Assembly: GCA_037447655.1 (NCBI GenBank)
Contig: JBBHKE010000681.1
Coordinates: forward strand, 1 to 64,000
Source of the DNA: Zygnema cylindricum
Lineage: Eukaryota; Streptophyta; Zygnematophyceae; Zygnematales; Zygnemataceae
Reading direction: 5' to 3'
Length of the DNA stretch: 64,000 bases
Positions 22,150 through 35,390 of the stretch are shown piece after piece (the stretch's first letter is position 1; every line of letters starts with the position of its first letter). The notes below the pieces were generated by a model, which worked only from the letters and a program-made list of their open reading frames with translations, was not told the DNA's origin and did no database searches. The position numbers and the translations under genes were made by a program.

Positions 22150-23429
22150 ATGCACAAAAAAAATTAAGTGAGTTTTGTTATGAAAGGTTTGTAAGCTTTG
22201 TTATGAAAATTTATGATTTATGTTTTAAGAATTGTCAATTCACGCTGAGTTTTCTAAAGTATTTTTTGCTAGTATGTATAAAAGTTGATGTTATCTTATT
22301 GAAAGGAGGCCAATTTGAGATATTATACCTTTTTTTCATTTTCTCCATGTGGTTGTCTAATGCATGATATATCGGCTGGTTGTTTGGGATGATTTTACAA
22401 TTTATTTTTTCATAGTTTTTGGTTTGTCAATTCGTATATACGTTCACTTGGAAATAGGAGTTAGCACTGTTTGTACCAAATGTGAGATGGTTGTTCCGAA
22501 ATTTGTATTTTAATAGTAACTCATTATTATTAACATCTCACACGTGTCACAATTTTCAATGTGGCAGTCTGGGAATTTTCATGAATGTGAATATCATCTG
22601 ACGGTGGACAACAAAATGACACAACACAAAATGCAACTAGTCATAAGATTTCACAAAAAAATGCAAAATAGACCAAGAAAAATAGAGTTAAAATGTTTTT
22701 CTTAATGGATATGAAAGATTTGAGGTTTTTTGCATAATTGATAGGTGATAAGTTTTTTTTCTTGGTTACATTTGTGAGGTTGATAGACGATTGTGTACAT
22801 AATTGGATGGAGTTTTGAGACCCGCCGTTTTATAAGCCACAAAAAGGTAAAAACAAGGGAAAAAAAATATTTTTATGACTTTTGAATTTTGTTGTGCTTT
22901 AGTTATGTTATTTAAAGTTCATCATTTTCGGTAACAGTTCATCATTTTCGGGGAGGCTGATAAAATTGTTTGTACCCTATTGGAAAGATTAATCGGTGAC
23001 TGATGTTCATTGTTTGATTTGACTGATGTTTATTTTATTATTATGTATTATTACATGTATTTTTCATATATTATTATAATATTTATGTTAGTTATCCGTA
23101 CTTTTAAAGTTTTTTTAAGGATTTTCTAGGATTTTGCTTTCCGTACAATTTAGTACATGCCAGTACAGGAAGATCTATACGAATTTTATGAAAAGTATGA
23201 AATCGAGAATACTACGTAATTTTCGTAGAATATCCAAATCCGAACGGAATTGGACATCTATGTTTCTACTTTTTACCTTAAGCTTACTAGAACCCTAAAA
23301 AAACCCTATCGTCAAGAGTGTTCTCCCTCAAGCTTGCAATCGCTTCTAGGTGCTGTACTCATACCTTTTAGGTACGCGACCTTTTTTTCTTCATTCTTTT
23401 TAGGACTACAAAAACATCACCTTTTCTTA
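22150..23429. other. No gene seen
   Basis: AT-rich sequence (poly-T, ATTATTA tracts near 23030-23080) without a supported ORF, RNA or paired repeat. Confidence 0.5.
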
Positions 23430-24205
23430 GGGTATGGCCCCAGGTAGTTGTAACTTAGCGAACTTACTTTGGATTTGAGCGCGGATTCGGCGGACCCGGA
23501 TTTCAAGTGTCTCTATAAATTCTCTTGAGATTGTTACTTAAGTTTGTGACGACTGTATACATCAACAATACCCATGACGGCTGTCACCGTGTACAATTTG
23601 TCTTTGCCGCACCATAATTTTTCGAAGCTTTTTGAAGCGTCGCAAGACACATCCTAATTTTTGAAACGATTTGGTATGTTGCATGTCTTTGTGTGACATC
23701 GTAGACGTACAACCTTGCAGCCGTGGCTGTACGACATGCCTTTGCGTAAACTTCGCCTGTCCGGCCATCATGACTTTGCAGATTTTTCACATTCGCAAAT
23801 TTTTCAACTTTGCGTGAAATGACAATGCAACATGGAGACCCCAGCAAAATAAACCGTACAAGGTACTACCGGACAAAACCCAACAACCGTGTACTTTTTT
23901 TTCGTCAAAAAAATTTGAAAAAATTTCACACGTGAAAAATTGTTTTCCTATTGGTGGAAACGGATTTTACTTAGCTTAAAACACAGTGCCGATGTGTTTT
24001 ACGATAAGTTTGAAGATGACGTGACAGTAGGTCGAAAAGCCGCAAGACGACAAATTTTCGTACATCCTAAGTTAGAGAGTGACGCAAATTGTACTACACA
24101 AATTTGCGATTTCTTCGTACGGTCGCAGCTTAGGCAGTACGACGTTAAGTTCGAAAGGAAAACGACACAAAAGAAAACCCGAACTTAGCCACATGGGGCA
24201 ATACC
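23430..24205. mobile_element. PIF/Harbinger-like MITE, GGGTATG-type termini
   Basis: The left end GGGTATGGCCCCAGG (after TTA at 23427-23429) and the right end ACATGGGGCAATACC (before TTT) are diverged inverted repeats of the family found intact at 52046-52706. The interior, on its minus strand, is related to the interior of the copies at 26060 and 52046. Confidence 0.72.
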
Positions 24206-24470
24206 TTTATGCTGTCCAGATAAGAAATTTCCTACATCCGGCATACACACGGCATACCGATGTACATATGACATATATACGACATTCTACATTCGATATA
24301 CGTAACGACATACCACATACGAAATACCACGTACGACTGTTAAACGACCGCGTAATAAAATGCTCTGTTCTAATTGCAACACAACATTAGGTCGTACAAC
24401 TCGAACATTGTACTTTATTTGTGTGGACCTGACGTCAACAAAGCATTATCAATAATTTATACATATATAA

Positions 24471-25850
24471 GGGTAAAGTTCCATCATGCGTTTTTGTAAT
24501 TGTACGGCAAACTCTACAGACCGGGTCGATTGAGTCGATGTTCCATCACGTAGAGTCTGTAAGCCATGTGTTCTAAAATGACTGGCGCCACGCAAGCTAC
24601 GATCCGATATTGAATATCTTTTAGATTCAAAGCACTGACAAATTTATCTTCAAATCATAGTTCAAAAGTAGGCGTTTTTATGGTAGGCCTTTGGTAGGCT
24701 CACAAAACTTGGCACTAAACTCGCGTAGATTAGGCATACTATATGGGTGTGCGTTGTGGACGCTCTTGTACGATCGTACGAATCTGATGTAGGATCATAG
24801 TACAGCACACGGCGTCTGAGGAATTTTTTTAGCGAACTTACACAGCGCAGGATGACATTCCGCGAGAAAGAAAACCCAGGAAAAAAAAAAAAAAACGCGG
24901 TCGGACAACCTGATTAGTCAATTTTAGGCTTTATTTAGTGTGGCCTTCAAAATTGCATACGCTAATATGACATATGGTCCTATCGTTAGTTGTGTTATGG
25001 GCTTTTCATGCAAAACTACTTAAGATCGCTACTTTGATCAGCGACCGTCCGATCTTCCAAATCTGACGGTTTAAATAAAAAATACCTCAAAACTCACAGA
25101 ATTATTATTTTTTATCCGAATGTTTTTCAAAAATTAGACATGACGTTTAATTCTCTATCGATCGATGTGCAACTAGACTCTGTTACTCTTTTTTTTTTCA
25201 TTTTGCGTGCAATACAATATGAGTCTTAAGGCCATATATTGTATGTTTTACATACAATAGGCATATTGTATGGGCCTACTTTCACCTACTTTTGAACTAT
25301 GCTTCAAATCTTCACTTTCGTACCATGTACCTGCGTACGAAATAATCATACGACATAACTTTTATGCTTTTTGCAGACTCGCCAGCTCATTTTTTAGGCA
25401 TTCTCTTTTTGAACATAACGAAAGTCCTTTGAGAGAAATAGTGTGACGAACAAAAGTTACCGAAAATAGAATAACAACGTAATGTTACGAAATTTTGCTT
25501 TTACTTTCGGTTGTATTTTGGAAAGCGCGTGTCATGTGCAAATCTTAAGATTTTTCATTGGTTTTTCATCACGACACGTTGCTTAATCGTCTAGCGTGTC
25601 ACAATTTTTTTTTTCTATATTTGCAAACCCACCTCCTCGATGTGGGTTGACGGTAACATAAAAAAATGAAGCGAAGTCCTTGTAGATGAACATCCGACGA
25701 CAGTATTGCTTCCTAGACCTTCGAAGAGTATTAGCAAGATTCTCTGTAATGTTATTTTTCGTATAAAAACAAAATAGACGGTACTATTTGGTACGGAGGG
25801 TCGCGGATTTCTGTAAACTACGCCACCTTTCATCTGATGGAACTTCACTA
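24471..25850. mobile_element. PIF/Harbinger-like MITE carrying a nested MITE, TSD TAA
   Basis: The left end GGGTAAAGTTCCATCATGCG follows TAA (24468-24470). The right end is TGATGGAACTTCACTA, then TAA. It belongs to the same family as 7897-8556 and 51286-52023. The 646-bp element at 24656-25301 is inserted inside; without it this copy is about 730 bp, matching its relatives. Confidence 0.8.
24656..25301. mobile_element. hAT-like MITE with CATAGTTCAAAAGTAGG termini, 8-bp TSD
   Basis: CATAGTTCAAAAGTAGG at 24656 and its inverse CCTACTTTTGAACTATG ending at 25301 form a perfect 17-bp terminal inverted repeat. CTTCAAAT flanks both sides (24648-24655 and 25302-25309), an exact 8-bp duplication as made by hAT transposases. 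No coding capacity. A shorter relative lies at 26752-27057. Confidence 0.88.
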
Positions 25851-26059
25851 TAAGTCTCAAAGCCGCGCAGGGAAAACCTTTTTTTCATACTTCGAAAATT
25901 CCCTTTAAAATGTAGAAAATTCCCTGTAGATTTTTTTAGTGTTCTGCGCGTAGGAGCTATGTACGAGAAAAATACAAAACTCGTACATCTCAAAGGCTGC
26001 GCAAATTAAAGAATGGGTCCATCTCCCCATCCAATTTTTCCTCAGTTTTTTCTTTTTTA

Positions 26060-27157
26060 GGGTATGTCCCCATGAGCATAAGTAAGGGTTTTTTTCTGTC
26101 GTTTTCTTATAAAACTTAGCGACGTACTGCCTAAGTTGCAACGGTACGAAGGAATCGCAAATTTGTTGAGTACAATTTGCGTCAACCTCGAAACTTAGGT
26201 TGTACAAAAATTTGCCGTCTTGTGTTTTTCGACCCACTTCCACGACAAAAAACGTCATCTTCAACCTTACGTTTAAAACACATGCGCGATGTGTTTTAAC
26301 ACTAAGTGTTTTCGATAAACAAATAGGAACATATTTTCGCACATGCCGTAATTTTTGAAATTTTTCATACGATTTCCAAAGACAATGAAAAAACTAGAAT
26401 TCGATATGTTTTGTCCGTTTGCGTTCCAATACGACTAAGAAAAGTACACAAATTGTTTGGTTTTGTCCGTTTTCGTCCAGTACGGATTTTTTTTTGCAGG
26501 GGTCTCGAAATTCCGATGCCATTTCACGTTGACTGGACAGGCGACGCAAAGGCAAATCGCATTTTCTTCAACCGTGGAACTACACAGGCTGGAAGGCGGT
26601 ATGTCTACAATGTCACAGTAAGACATGCGATGTCACAAAGCAGTTCCAAAAAAAATAACGTGCGACCACAGATTGTACATGTTGACAACCTGTCACAGGT
26701 ATTGTCGACGTATACAATCGTCACAAGCGTAAGTTACGTATTCGTCCTTACCATAGTTCAAAAGTAGGCGTTTTTACAGTAGGCTTTTGGTCGGCGCCTT
26801 TATCGTAAGTTGTGTTATGGGCTTTTTATGTGATCTTCTTAGATCGCTACTTTGATCAGCGATCGTCCAATCGTCCGAATCTGACGGTGTAAATAATTTT
26901 TTTTGGTCCGAATGTTTTAATTGGTCCAATTTTTGGTCTGAATGTTTTAATTGGTCCGAGTATATCCGAATACAATATGGGTCTTAAGGTCATATTGTAT
27001 GCTTTGCATAGAATAGATATATTGTATGGGCCTACTTTCACCTACTTTTGAACTATGGTTCTTACAGACTCATGGACACTTGAAAACCGGGTCCTACGGA
27101 TCCGCGCTAAAACACAAAGTAAGTTCTCTAAGTTACAAGTACATGGGGATATACCCT
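26060..27157. mobile_element. PIF/Harbinger-like MITE carrying a nested MITE, TSD TTA
   Basis: The left end GGGTATGTCCCCATG follows TTA (26057-26059). The right end ACATGGGGATATACCC is followed by TTA. It is colinear with the uninterrupted copy at 52046-52706 apart from the 306-bp insertion at 26752-27057. Both copies share an ORF segment beginning MPFHVD near 26518 (see findings). Confidence 0.83.
26752..27057. mobile_element. Short hAT-like MITE with CATAGTTC termini, 8-bp TSD
   Basis: The 17-bp inverted termini are the same as at 24656. They are flanked by GTCCTTAC (26744-26751) and GTTCTTAC (27058-27065), an 8-bp duplication with one mismatch. Comparison with the homologous empty site near 52611 confirms it as an insertion. 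Confidence 0.88.
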
Positions 27158-27326
27158 TAGTTATAGTGTTTTTCTTTCATATTTATTTTTTAATAGGATT
27201 CTCCGACCAATTAGAGACGCCCGAACTGCCGAAACTGTTGCAGGTGGGAAAATTGCTTCGTAAGCGCACAAAAAGCATACAAAGTTGTTTCCGAAGCTAC
27301 AGTACACATTCGATTCTGCCAAGATC

Positions 27327-27546
27327 CTACAACCAGGCAGCCATTGCCATTGCTTCTAACCCCAGCCATCATTTTAAAAGTAAACACATGGATGTTAGAC
27401 TTCACTTTGTCAAGGAAAAAGTACTTGCAAAAGTCATTAAGTTGTGTTATTTACCGGATGAGAAGATGGTGGCTGATATGTTAACAGAAGCCCTTGCTGC
27501 TCCTAAGTTGCAGTTTTGCAGAGAAGCTGTTGGACTAAGTGAGTAA
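27327..27546 (+). pseudogene. Copia RNase H C-terminal fragment
   Basis: The fragment reads QAAIAIASNPSHHFKSKH, then the typical copia RNase H tail (IKLCYLPDEKMVADMLT, EAVGLSE, stop). It is closely similar to the pol 3' end of the minus-strand copia element (56629-56880). Everything upstream of RNase H is missing, and the preceding 170 bp are unrelated. Confidence 0.88.
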
Positions 27547-27569
27547 CTAAGTCTAAAGATTTAGAGGAG

Positions 27570-27699
27570 TGTTGAGATTTGAAATCTTTAAAAAGTAAAT
27601 AGAGTAGAATTAGAATAGTTTCTAAAAAGTGGTATATAAGACTTACCTTTATTAGTGTTACAGTAGGCAAAGTACAATAGAGTGTATTGTACCTCTACA
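27570..27699 (+). repeat. Short copia LTR following the RNase H fragment
   Basis: It starts TGTTGAGATTTGAAATC directly after the purine tract GATTTAGAGGAG and probably ends CCTCTACA at 27699, giving a TG...CA LTR of about 130 bp. No partner LTR was found in the window, so this is the 3' end of a truncated element. Confidence 0.7.
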
Positions 27700-27911
27700 G
27701 GTTTTACGTAGACACGCGTCATGCAACAGGCAATTGGAATCGCCAAATCAGACGAACGGAATTTGATCCGGATATCTCGGAAAATATATGGTACGACAAT
27801 TTTTGGAGTCATACAGATATCTTGGAATTATATGGTACGGAATATTTTTTAGAAACGTCCGGATATTTCGGAAGTGAATTATGATCATTGATTTTGAGAG
27901 ACGTCGACGGT

Positions 27912-28006
27912 CGCGATTCACGTGGGACCGCAAGTGACAAGGCGAGATTTACGTGGGACCACAAAGTGACGAGGCGTGATTCACGTGGGACCACAAGTGA
28001 CGAAGC
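27912..28006 (+). repeat. Three tandem ~30-bp units, each with an ACGTGGGACC box
   Basis: Units of the form GATTCACGTGGGACCACAAG + TGACGAAGC occur three times in a row. The first and third contain the G-box palindrome CACGTG; the second reads TACGTG. They lie just downstream of the truncated copia LTR. Confidence 0.85.
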
Positions 28007-30013
28007 ACTCAGGTGCTTCGTACTACACGACCACATTCAGCTGGACTTTAGCGGCTACTGCTGACTAAGCATTTGGAATGTTTTGTGTAAGGTTAGAACG
28101 TTTTGTGTACGGTTCAATGTCTGTAAATATCTGAATAGCATTAGTTTATATTTTAGTGTGATAAAAAATAGTGTTCCTTTAATCAGGTATTTATAAAATA
28201 ATAATTAGGGTTTTGAGGTACAGTGACGTACAGGTAGGATGCTTTGTCGTTAGTCAAGATAATAGCCGTACTAACGGTTACCCAAATTAGTGTAGATCAA
28301 TAGATAGACACTGTGAGTATATAACTTAGGACTTAGCCAATTTTGTAGTATCCAGTTTTCAGAATATGATTTTCTAATGGCAGTTTTTGGGAAATTTCCA
28401 AACATCATATCTTATGGTTTACTGGGCTGCCCTGTGAATTAAAAGATTTCGTACCTGTACCTGTTTTAGTGTACATTTATTTGTCGCGTATTGCCTACAC
28501 CCCTAAAAAACCGAAATTAGAGTTAGGAATTAACTACTGTGAAAGTATGCGACAGTGTACGAATTGTCAGAATTTGTACTTTTACCTATATTACTGTGAA
28601 TATCCTCTCGACAAATCAGCTTTACCCATATTGGCGTTTGTTGAAAAATTAGCGTATAACTTTTTTTTCAAAAAATTTCTAAGTCAAAATTAGTGTACAT
28701 GACACTAAATTATTCTACACACTAATAATTTCTGCACGCTAAATACGATCGACGGTGTAGTTTTTACAGGACGATATAGTACGCGTACCTGTACGTTTAC
28801 TGTCATTTTTCCGCGTGTTCGCTGCTTTTGCCTCGCTTATCTTTTTTGTTTGCTTCCTTCCACGTAATTTTCCAGTTTTAGCATTAATACCCTTTTTGTT
28901 CCCATGGACTCAAATGGTTTACCATCGCGCTTTTAAATAAAGTCGGACTTCTATCATACGAGATTCCGGAAAAGTTTTAGAGTTGAGTTGCACATGATTA
29001 GATAGAGAATTGGGTGCTTTCCTAGAGTAATATAATTATTTCTGGGCGTAAAACGGGGGTCCAAAGCCTTTCATGTGAACTTGTTGGATTTAATAAATCT
29101 ACTGGCAAGATTGGTACACTTCAAATAAAATGTTCAAATGGGATAGGTTTTTTTTTACACACAAAAGGAAAACTAATTTGGCATTTGCCGTGATGGCATC
29201 CGCCATTATTTTGAAAGCATTAAAGAAAAAAAAAATTGTCGGCCAATGGCATCACATTTGATGTCTCCTTCCAAAAGAATTGAGGCCGTGAATGATGACA
29301 TTGCTTGTAAAGTACGACGTATGCACCGTGTATTTATGCTACATGCATATTGTTTCACTCTGTTTCAGTTTAGTTTGTTTACACGAATACCATACGTATG
29401 GTAAACCTACACATCAGACCTATAGTTTGCCGTACATGTTCGTCACTGTAGGTACATGGAGCATGCTGGCAGTCTAAGTACATTTATATTGCAGTGAATG
29501 GCTACATTAGATGAATAGCTACATGATGTTGTGAAATATTTCGCCATGTAATGTCTGTATGTTTTGCATGCGTCGCCAATTGCAGCTATTTACCTGATTA
29601 AATTCCAATAATGGGCCCTTTAAAATTTGACTACAATTTTAAGTAGGTGTCACAGTGACAATCAATTCATCAAGTATAAGGGTGAGATGATACTTTAATG
29701 TTAGTAATTCGTCCACGATTTACTGGTAATTAACATTTACAAGAAGTACATTTTTCAATACAATAATTGACGTAATTCTTACAAATTTCAACTTTTGTGG
29801 GTTGGTAAAAATGTATACTAGTAGGTGCTTGCAATGCAATATTGATAAAGATTAATAATTGTTTTGAACATCAAATGAACTACCCAAAAGAAAAGAGAAG
29901 AAAAGAAGTAAAAGAGAAAAACGAACGGGAACAATAAAGACAAATTATCCCTTTGCCAGTGTCAATAATCCAATCCAATCACAAATTACCAGAAAACCAG
30001 GCACACAAAAACA
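28007..30013. other. No gene resolved; lone MITE terminus
   Basis: A CGGTG/TA terminus of the CACCG family ends at 28757 without a clear partner. The remaining AT-rich sequence holds no supported ORF. A stretch near 28850-28935 resembles 31080-31130 and is probably an old repeat. Confidence 0.5.
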
Positions 30014-30715
30014 CACCGTGAATCACTATTAGCTTTAAGAAATAATTAGTTAAGAGAATTGCTTTTAGTGTTGAAATTACACTTTTGAGCCAAATAACAT
30101 GGACTAACTTTGAACCGCCGAAAGAACTTCACCGCGAATCGCTATTAGCATTAAGAAATAGTTAGTGTAAAAAAAATAATTAGTGTTATTAACTCTAATT
30201 TGGGTTTTTCACGTTTTGGAAAAAAACATTTTACTCTAATTTATTCAAAACTCAAATTTGGGTAGAGCTCGCCTATAATGAATCTGCAATCAAGATCTTT
30301 ACACTAAAACAGGTACAAGTACAAAATCTGACAAATCGTACACAGTCGCGTCTTTTTACTCTAATTGATTCATAACTCTAATTTGGGTTTTCTTCCGTAT
30401 AATTATTACGCGACCAATATCTTTACACTAGAATACATACGATCTCATTTTGCCTTTTATTCTGACATGCGTTCGCTATTATTTTAATCCATGTTTCGAC
30501 TCTATTACTTAACAAAGTACTACTTGTGTACGGACTGACATGTTCCATACACCACTCTATTCAGATGACCATAAATTAGAGTTATTAACGCTAATTAGCC
30601 AGTACCTTAATTAACATAAAAAAACAATGAGTGTTATTAATTCTATTTAAGGTTTTAGGGTCAAAATTCGGGGGCGCCGAATTAGCTTTAATAACGCTAA
30701 TAGCAATTTAAGGTG
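30014..30715. mobile_element. CACCG-family MITE, possibly two overlapping copies
   Basis: Left-type termini occur at 30014 (CACCGTGAATCACTATTAGC) and 30130 (CACCGCGAATCGCTATTAGC). The matching right terminus GCTAATAGCAATTTAAGGTG ends at 30715, followed by TA. The two left ends suggest a nested or tandem insertion. The interior at 30180-30360 is repeated at about 62245-62420. Confidence 0.65.
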
Positions 30716-30716
30716 T

Positions 30717-31470
30717 AGCGTTAAAAAAAAAAAAAAAAACTAATGTTCACTATTTTGCGTTCAGAGGGCGAAAACAGCCGGGATGGAATTAGTGTTATTA
30801 AAGATAATTGCACTTCGCAATGGAGTCAAATACAAAGTCAACAGCAATCTCATCATCCTAAAAATTAAGAAAGCATGAAGGACATTATTCTGGCAAGTTA
30901 GAGAAGTCGAAAGAAAATAAAGCCAAAAGAACCAAGGATCACAAACGCTAAAGCCAGAAACCTACAACCAACAATTCCAACAAACCCTGGAAATGATTTC
31001 TTTTCTGATAAACCATGCTCTCAGAATGCAGTAGGTTTTGTTTCTTTCTGTGCGCGTTAATTCAGTTCTGTTTTGGCTTTTTTTTTTCTTTTGTTTCATA
31101 TACTCAAATGGTTTACAATCGCACGTTTTTAGTGAAGCTTACTCATGGTCAAAAGGCAAGCAATCCCTAATGCTCGCAAGAACCAACCAACCAACATCGT
31201 TGTTGTTAAGAGACATCGTCAATCTACACAATTTCAGAGGGCCTAGGAAAAAAAAGAGGGATTGGGACTACTAATTGCCGTTATCCAATATCACTAGTCT
31301 GAAAACAAAGCAGAGCGCTCTGCTAGTCCAATACTCCCGAGCTCATTTTCCAAAAGAAAAGTTAGGGTAAGAGTGGGTGGATTGGATTGCGAGGTAAGCA
31401 AATGGTATGCCATTCTGGGTATGCGAATGGTGTCATACAAGTAAATTTTGAATGCTAACCTCGCCATCGA
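30717..31470. other. No gene seen; downstream flank of MOB1
   Basis: This lies 3' of the minus-strand MOB1 stop codon at 31471 and should contain its 3' UTR. No clear polyadenylation signal was pinned down. Confidence 0.45.
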
Positions 31471-34400
31471 TTAAGCAATGGATTCTATTAGCTCCTCTAG
31501 AGGACCGAGCTCCTTCTGGTCGATCAAATTGAATTCCTGCAGTCAAAAACATACCATTCAATGGTGAGATGACACAGTACAAGGCAAAAGACACTGCAAA
31601 AACACATAATTTCGGTCAAGCCAGCACAGAATCAAACGCCAAAAGTCAGAGAATTTCCATAAAAGAGAACAGTTCTTGTCGAGAATCGGAGGACCAGAAA
31701 GTGTCAACAAGTGGTTCTTGGAATTCACAATGGAGACCTGTACCCATTTATAACGGAGACTTGGATACAGACATAGGATATGGATGTAGTCAAAAGTAAT
31801 TGCTGATCACCTCGCAAATGAGACGAATCTGAGAGACCCTCGGTAATGATCATTTCAATTGCTCCAGATCATGCCACTACAGTGACCATAATAACGATAA
31901 AACAAACATCTCCTATGCATTCTTCTCCTAGCACATACAATTTGAAAGGTCTACATGAGGCACTCACGTGGGTGAAAAGAATGAAGTGTTTGAAGCAGGT
32001 GTTGAGATGGGCTTCCTCCTTAAGACTGACGATTTTTTGGAAATGAGAGTGATAAATATGGGCGTACACTCTGAATAGTCGTTTAAATATTGTTCGCACC
32101 ACCTTCTCGAAGTTCTGTGGAAATGGCGATCCTGGCATACACAATTTGCCCAAAGACACGATGAGAACATCACCACCTTGAACAGGTGAACCAGGACCAA
32201 CAGAAGACAAAAATGGCTTTTGCACAATGGGAAAACTGCTACCTGTCCTTGAAATGCGGTTACCCTGAAACTGCTCTGGCCCTGAACAGCTGTTTCATGA
32301 CATTCCATACGAAGTCTAAGCCAAAATCCCTGTCAAAAAGACGCAAGCAATTAACATGGAAACTATCATTTGAACACTCAATCCTGAATAGGCTTAGCAG
32401 AGATAGGAAAGCCACCTAGTTTTTGTGGGAAGATTGCCTCATCGTCAAGCTGCCTTTCTATCCAATCCATAAGATACTCCACATATTTTGGGGCAGAGAC
32501 TTCCAATGGTTTCTTAACATTCACCCCATCTGCCCAACGATATTCGTACCTACATAATGTAAGCGTCAACAGAGAAGCAGTATCAGATTATTAAAAAATG
32601 TCCACACATTTTGCTAGAACAGGTCTGCCTTCGTTGAATAGGTATCCAATAACCTCAAACAAAACAGAATTCGTTTAGACATTCACATTCATTGAAGGAC
32701 CTTGCATCAAGACGCAACATCCATACATTGACATCGTAGCCTAATGCAGTACGACGAATTTCAACTAGTTGGATATGAGAATAGAAGGTAAAACATGGGA
32801 GCAATAATTCACGTTCCTTTAGTTCAACATACAGCATTGCGACAAAACGATTTGAGTGCTTAGGTTCTTAGAATTAGGGACATATGAAATCACACCGCTT
32901 TATCTCCAGCGCGCCAATGGCACAGAGCTTTTGCAATTACTACCCAACTAAAAAAGAGACAATAAGATCAAGTTCAATGAAGAATGTTACACACTTGGGG
33001 CCTGCAGACATTGTTGGGCAGTTCTCGGAAGTACAAAACTCAGAAAGAGTTCCATAGAGTAAGTTGACTTGGTTATAGAAATCCACAGCTGCGGGACAAT
33101 AACAAACAAACATTGCATGTCAGGTATTTAGAGATCGGAATCAACCGTCCTGCAGATTCAACGACAACAGGATACTTCAAAACTGCAGCATGCATAAACA
33201 AATAAAGCAAGGACGTTGTAGGAATGTCAGACAAGATGAGGTTTTAAAAATCCATTGCAAGTGACGCATTTACAAGTTTGAATGGCACATTTTGTTGAGA
33301 GGCCATACTTCAACATAGCACATTCCCGTTTGTAGCGAAATGCTACAAAACCAATGCAAACAGCGGTTCACATCCCACAATATTGTGGAGTGGGTAAATA
33401 ATCCTTGAGTGTCCAAGATGTGCAATTACCAGTACACCGTGCATCGTAATCAATCTTGACCACGCTAGTTTTTCATAACGACTTTTGCGACCAGCATGAC
33501 ATTTACCGCGGACCACAGTAGTTACGAGCCCGGTCAGGAACCACGCACAATAATATAGACGATTCAGGACGGATCACACATTTTTCTTGTCCTATCTGTT
33601 GGCCCATCTAAACTATGTACCATGCAGAGCGTAGTGCAATGAATAAACAATTTATTCTTCCCTGATTAAACAACCGATGTTGCAAAGCAGCCTCAATAGC
33701 TTCATAACTTCATGACAAGTCAAAAAAGTGCAAAAAAAGGGGGAAGGGTAGAGGGGGGGGAAGGGGAAAGTAAAAAGGATGTAAGATCCCACAACAAAAG
33801 AATATTTAAGCTATGAAAAAGCAAATAGTCATAGAAGAGCTGCCAAAGCGTTAAACATTCTGGCACAGCTGCAGAGGGGATGAGACGCAAGTGGACTATA
33901 TGTTATATTACGTTACGTCTTGTCATGCCATGTCATATTATATGTTTATGAATATGAAATGCTCAGATACTCACTGTTCACAGCTAGCCACTCATTCAAA
34001 TCTTCTCCGGGCGGCAGAAGCACAGCCTCGCGAAGGTTCCCACTGCCAAGTGTCGCATCGATATGCTTGCGAAGCTGGACCCCCTGATTGACCAAAAGCA
34101 CGATAACACGCATGAGAAGTCCAAACTGGAAAAGCCACCAAAGTTGACAGGAAGCACACTATGTGGACCGTACGTTTACTTCAGAATGAGCCATTGTTTT
34201 GAACTAATAGAATTATAATGGGCAAGCGCATTAGTAGCAAACTAGTAATGCATTAAATCAGGATTGAATCTTTAATGCAAATTGGATCACAGATTTTCAG
34301 AGGCGTGGTGGTTACAGCTGAAAGAGAGCACAGATGGACTGCAAGGCCTTAGCAACCATGGTGGCGAACTTTAATGAAGTAAAGAACATTTTAAAATGAA

Positions 34401-34893
34401 GACATCTCACTACTTGCTGATTGAAGCGCAAAACAGCTTAAAAGTAGAAAATTAGGAGTACAATTCTTTTCAAACAAAGAAACCACAAATTGCCATGAAC
34501 TGAGCTCTCCTTTGTGACAGATTTCTGAAGAGCGTAATCTCATGAAAATAGAGATTAACTGTTGCAGAACTGTCTTGAAAAACAAATCACATTGAATTAA
34601 AAACAAATGAACCAGCAGTTCATCCAATTAGAATTTCACCTTACTGCCTTGCGGTGTATTCTTCTTTGGTCGAAACGTCCGCTGATTCCTACGATTACAA
34701 CAAAATGACAAAAGGAGAGAAATCAATTGTCATAAAGAGGAAATGATTTTTCAAAACTGCAAGTGCTAACTTTTTACGATGAATCTCCTAGGATAGAGTC
34801 AGAGGCAAATCCTTATACTAAAGAAACTGAAAAGTTTACATGAATAACCGAAGAGGCCGACCGATTCTACCTTCCAATACCGAAGAGGCTCAT
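31471..34893 (-). CDS. MOB1: MOB kinase activator 1 (MOB1), complete, 7 exons
   Basis: MOB1 is a small adaptor that binds and activates NDR/LATS-type AGC kinases, controlling cell proliferation, polarity and cytokinesis. Exons: 34893-34871, 34688-34640, 34083-33975, 33088-32995, 32549-32416, 32131-31968, 31536-31471. All junctions are GT-AG and phases agree, giving 212 aa, close to the usual 210-216. The start MSLFGIGR and the following TFRPKK match plant MOB1. The zinc site is intact: C79 and C84 (FCTSENC), H161 and H166 (HIYHSH). The helical core includes [10 protein letters not shown] and [13 protein letters not shown] small departure is VDFYNQ where VDFFNQ is usual. The intron before exon 4 holds a CACCG-family MITE terminus near 33435. 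Orthology is very secure. Confidence 0.97.
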
Positions 34894-35390
34894 TGCTCCT
34901 AGGAGTATAAGGGGACTAAAAAGAAAGTCGAGCTCTCCAGGAAGTAGTTATGAGATGGCATCCTCTGTCTTCTCCCGGATTTTCAGAACAGCATCACTCG
35001 CGTTCAAAGAGCGTCAAGAATTTGACCAGGAAAGAATGGAGACAGCATGGCATAGCCATAGAATGGGAGAGGATGCCAAAATAACAAATGTGAAGCCTTT
35101 TACAAAAACCCTGCGAACGCCTTCATCTCTCACAGACTGCTGACTGCTGACTGCTGACGTCAGAGCCTCATGTAAAAGGGAGAGAGAAAAAGAGAGCCAG
35201 ATGCAATGTCAAGTCCGTGACCTGCGCGTTTGTTCTAAAAATGAGAGGGAAGATAATCAACGCCTAACACAAAAATTAAGATTGGTGACAGAAGTGCGAA
35301 AATCCTCTCGCAGCATCAAGGAAAGAAGAAGATTGAAAAGGATAAAGAAAAGTATAATTTCTAAAGATGACAAAATGTAAGGGAAAACCT
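34894..35390. other. Upstream region of MOB1
   Basis: This should carry the MOB1 5' UTR and promoter on the minus strand. No motif could be assigned. Short plus-strand ORFs are not convincing. Confidence 0.45.
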
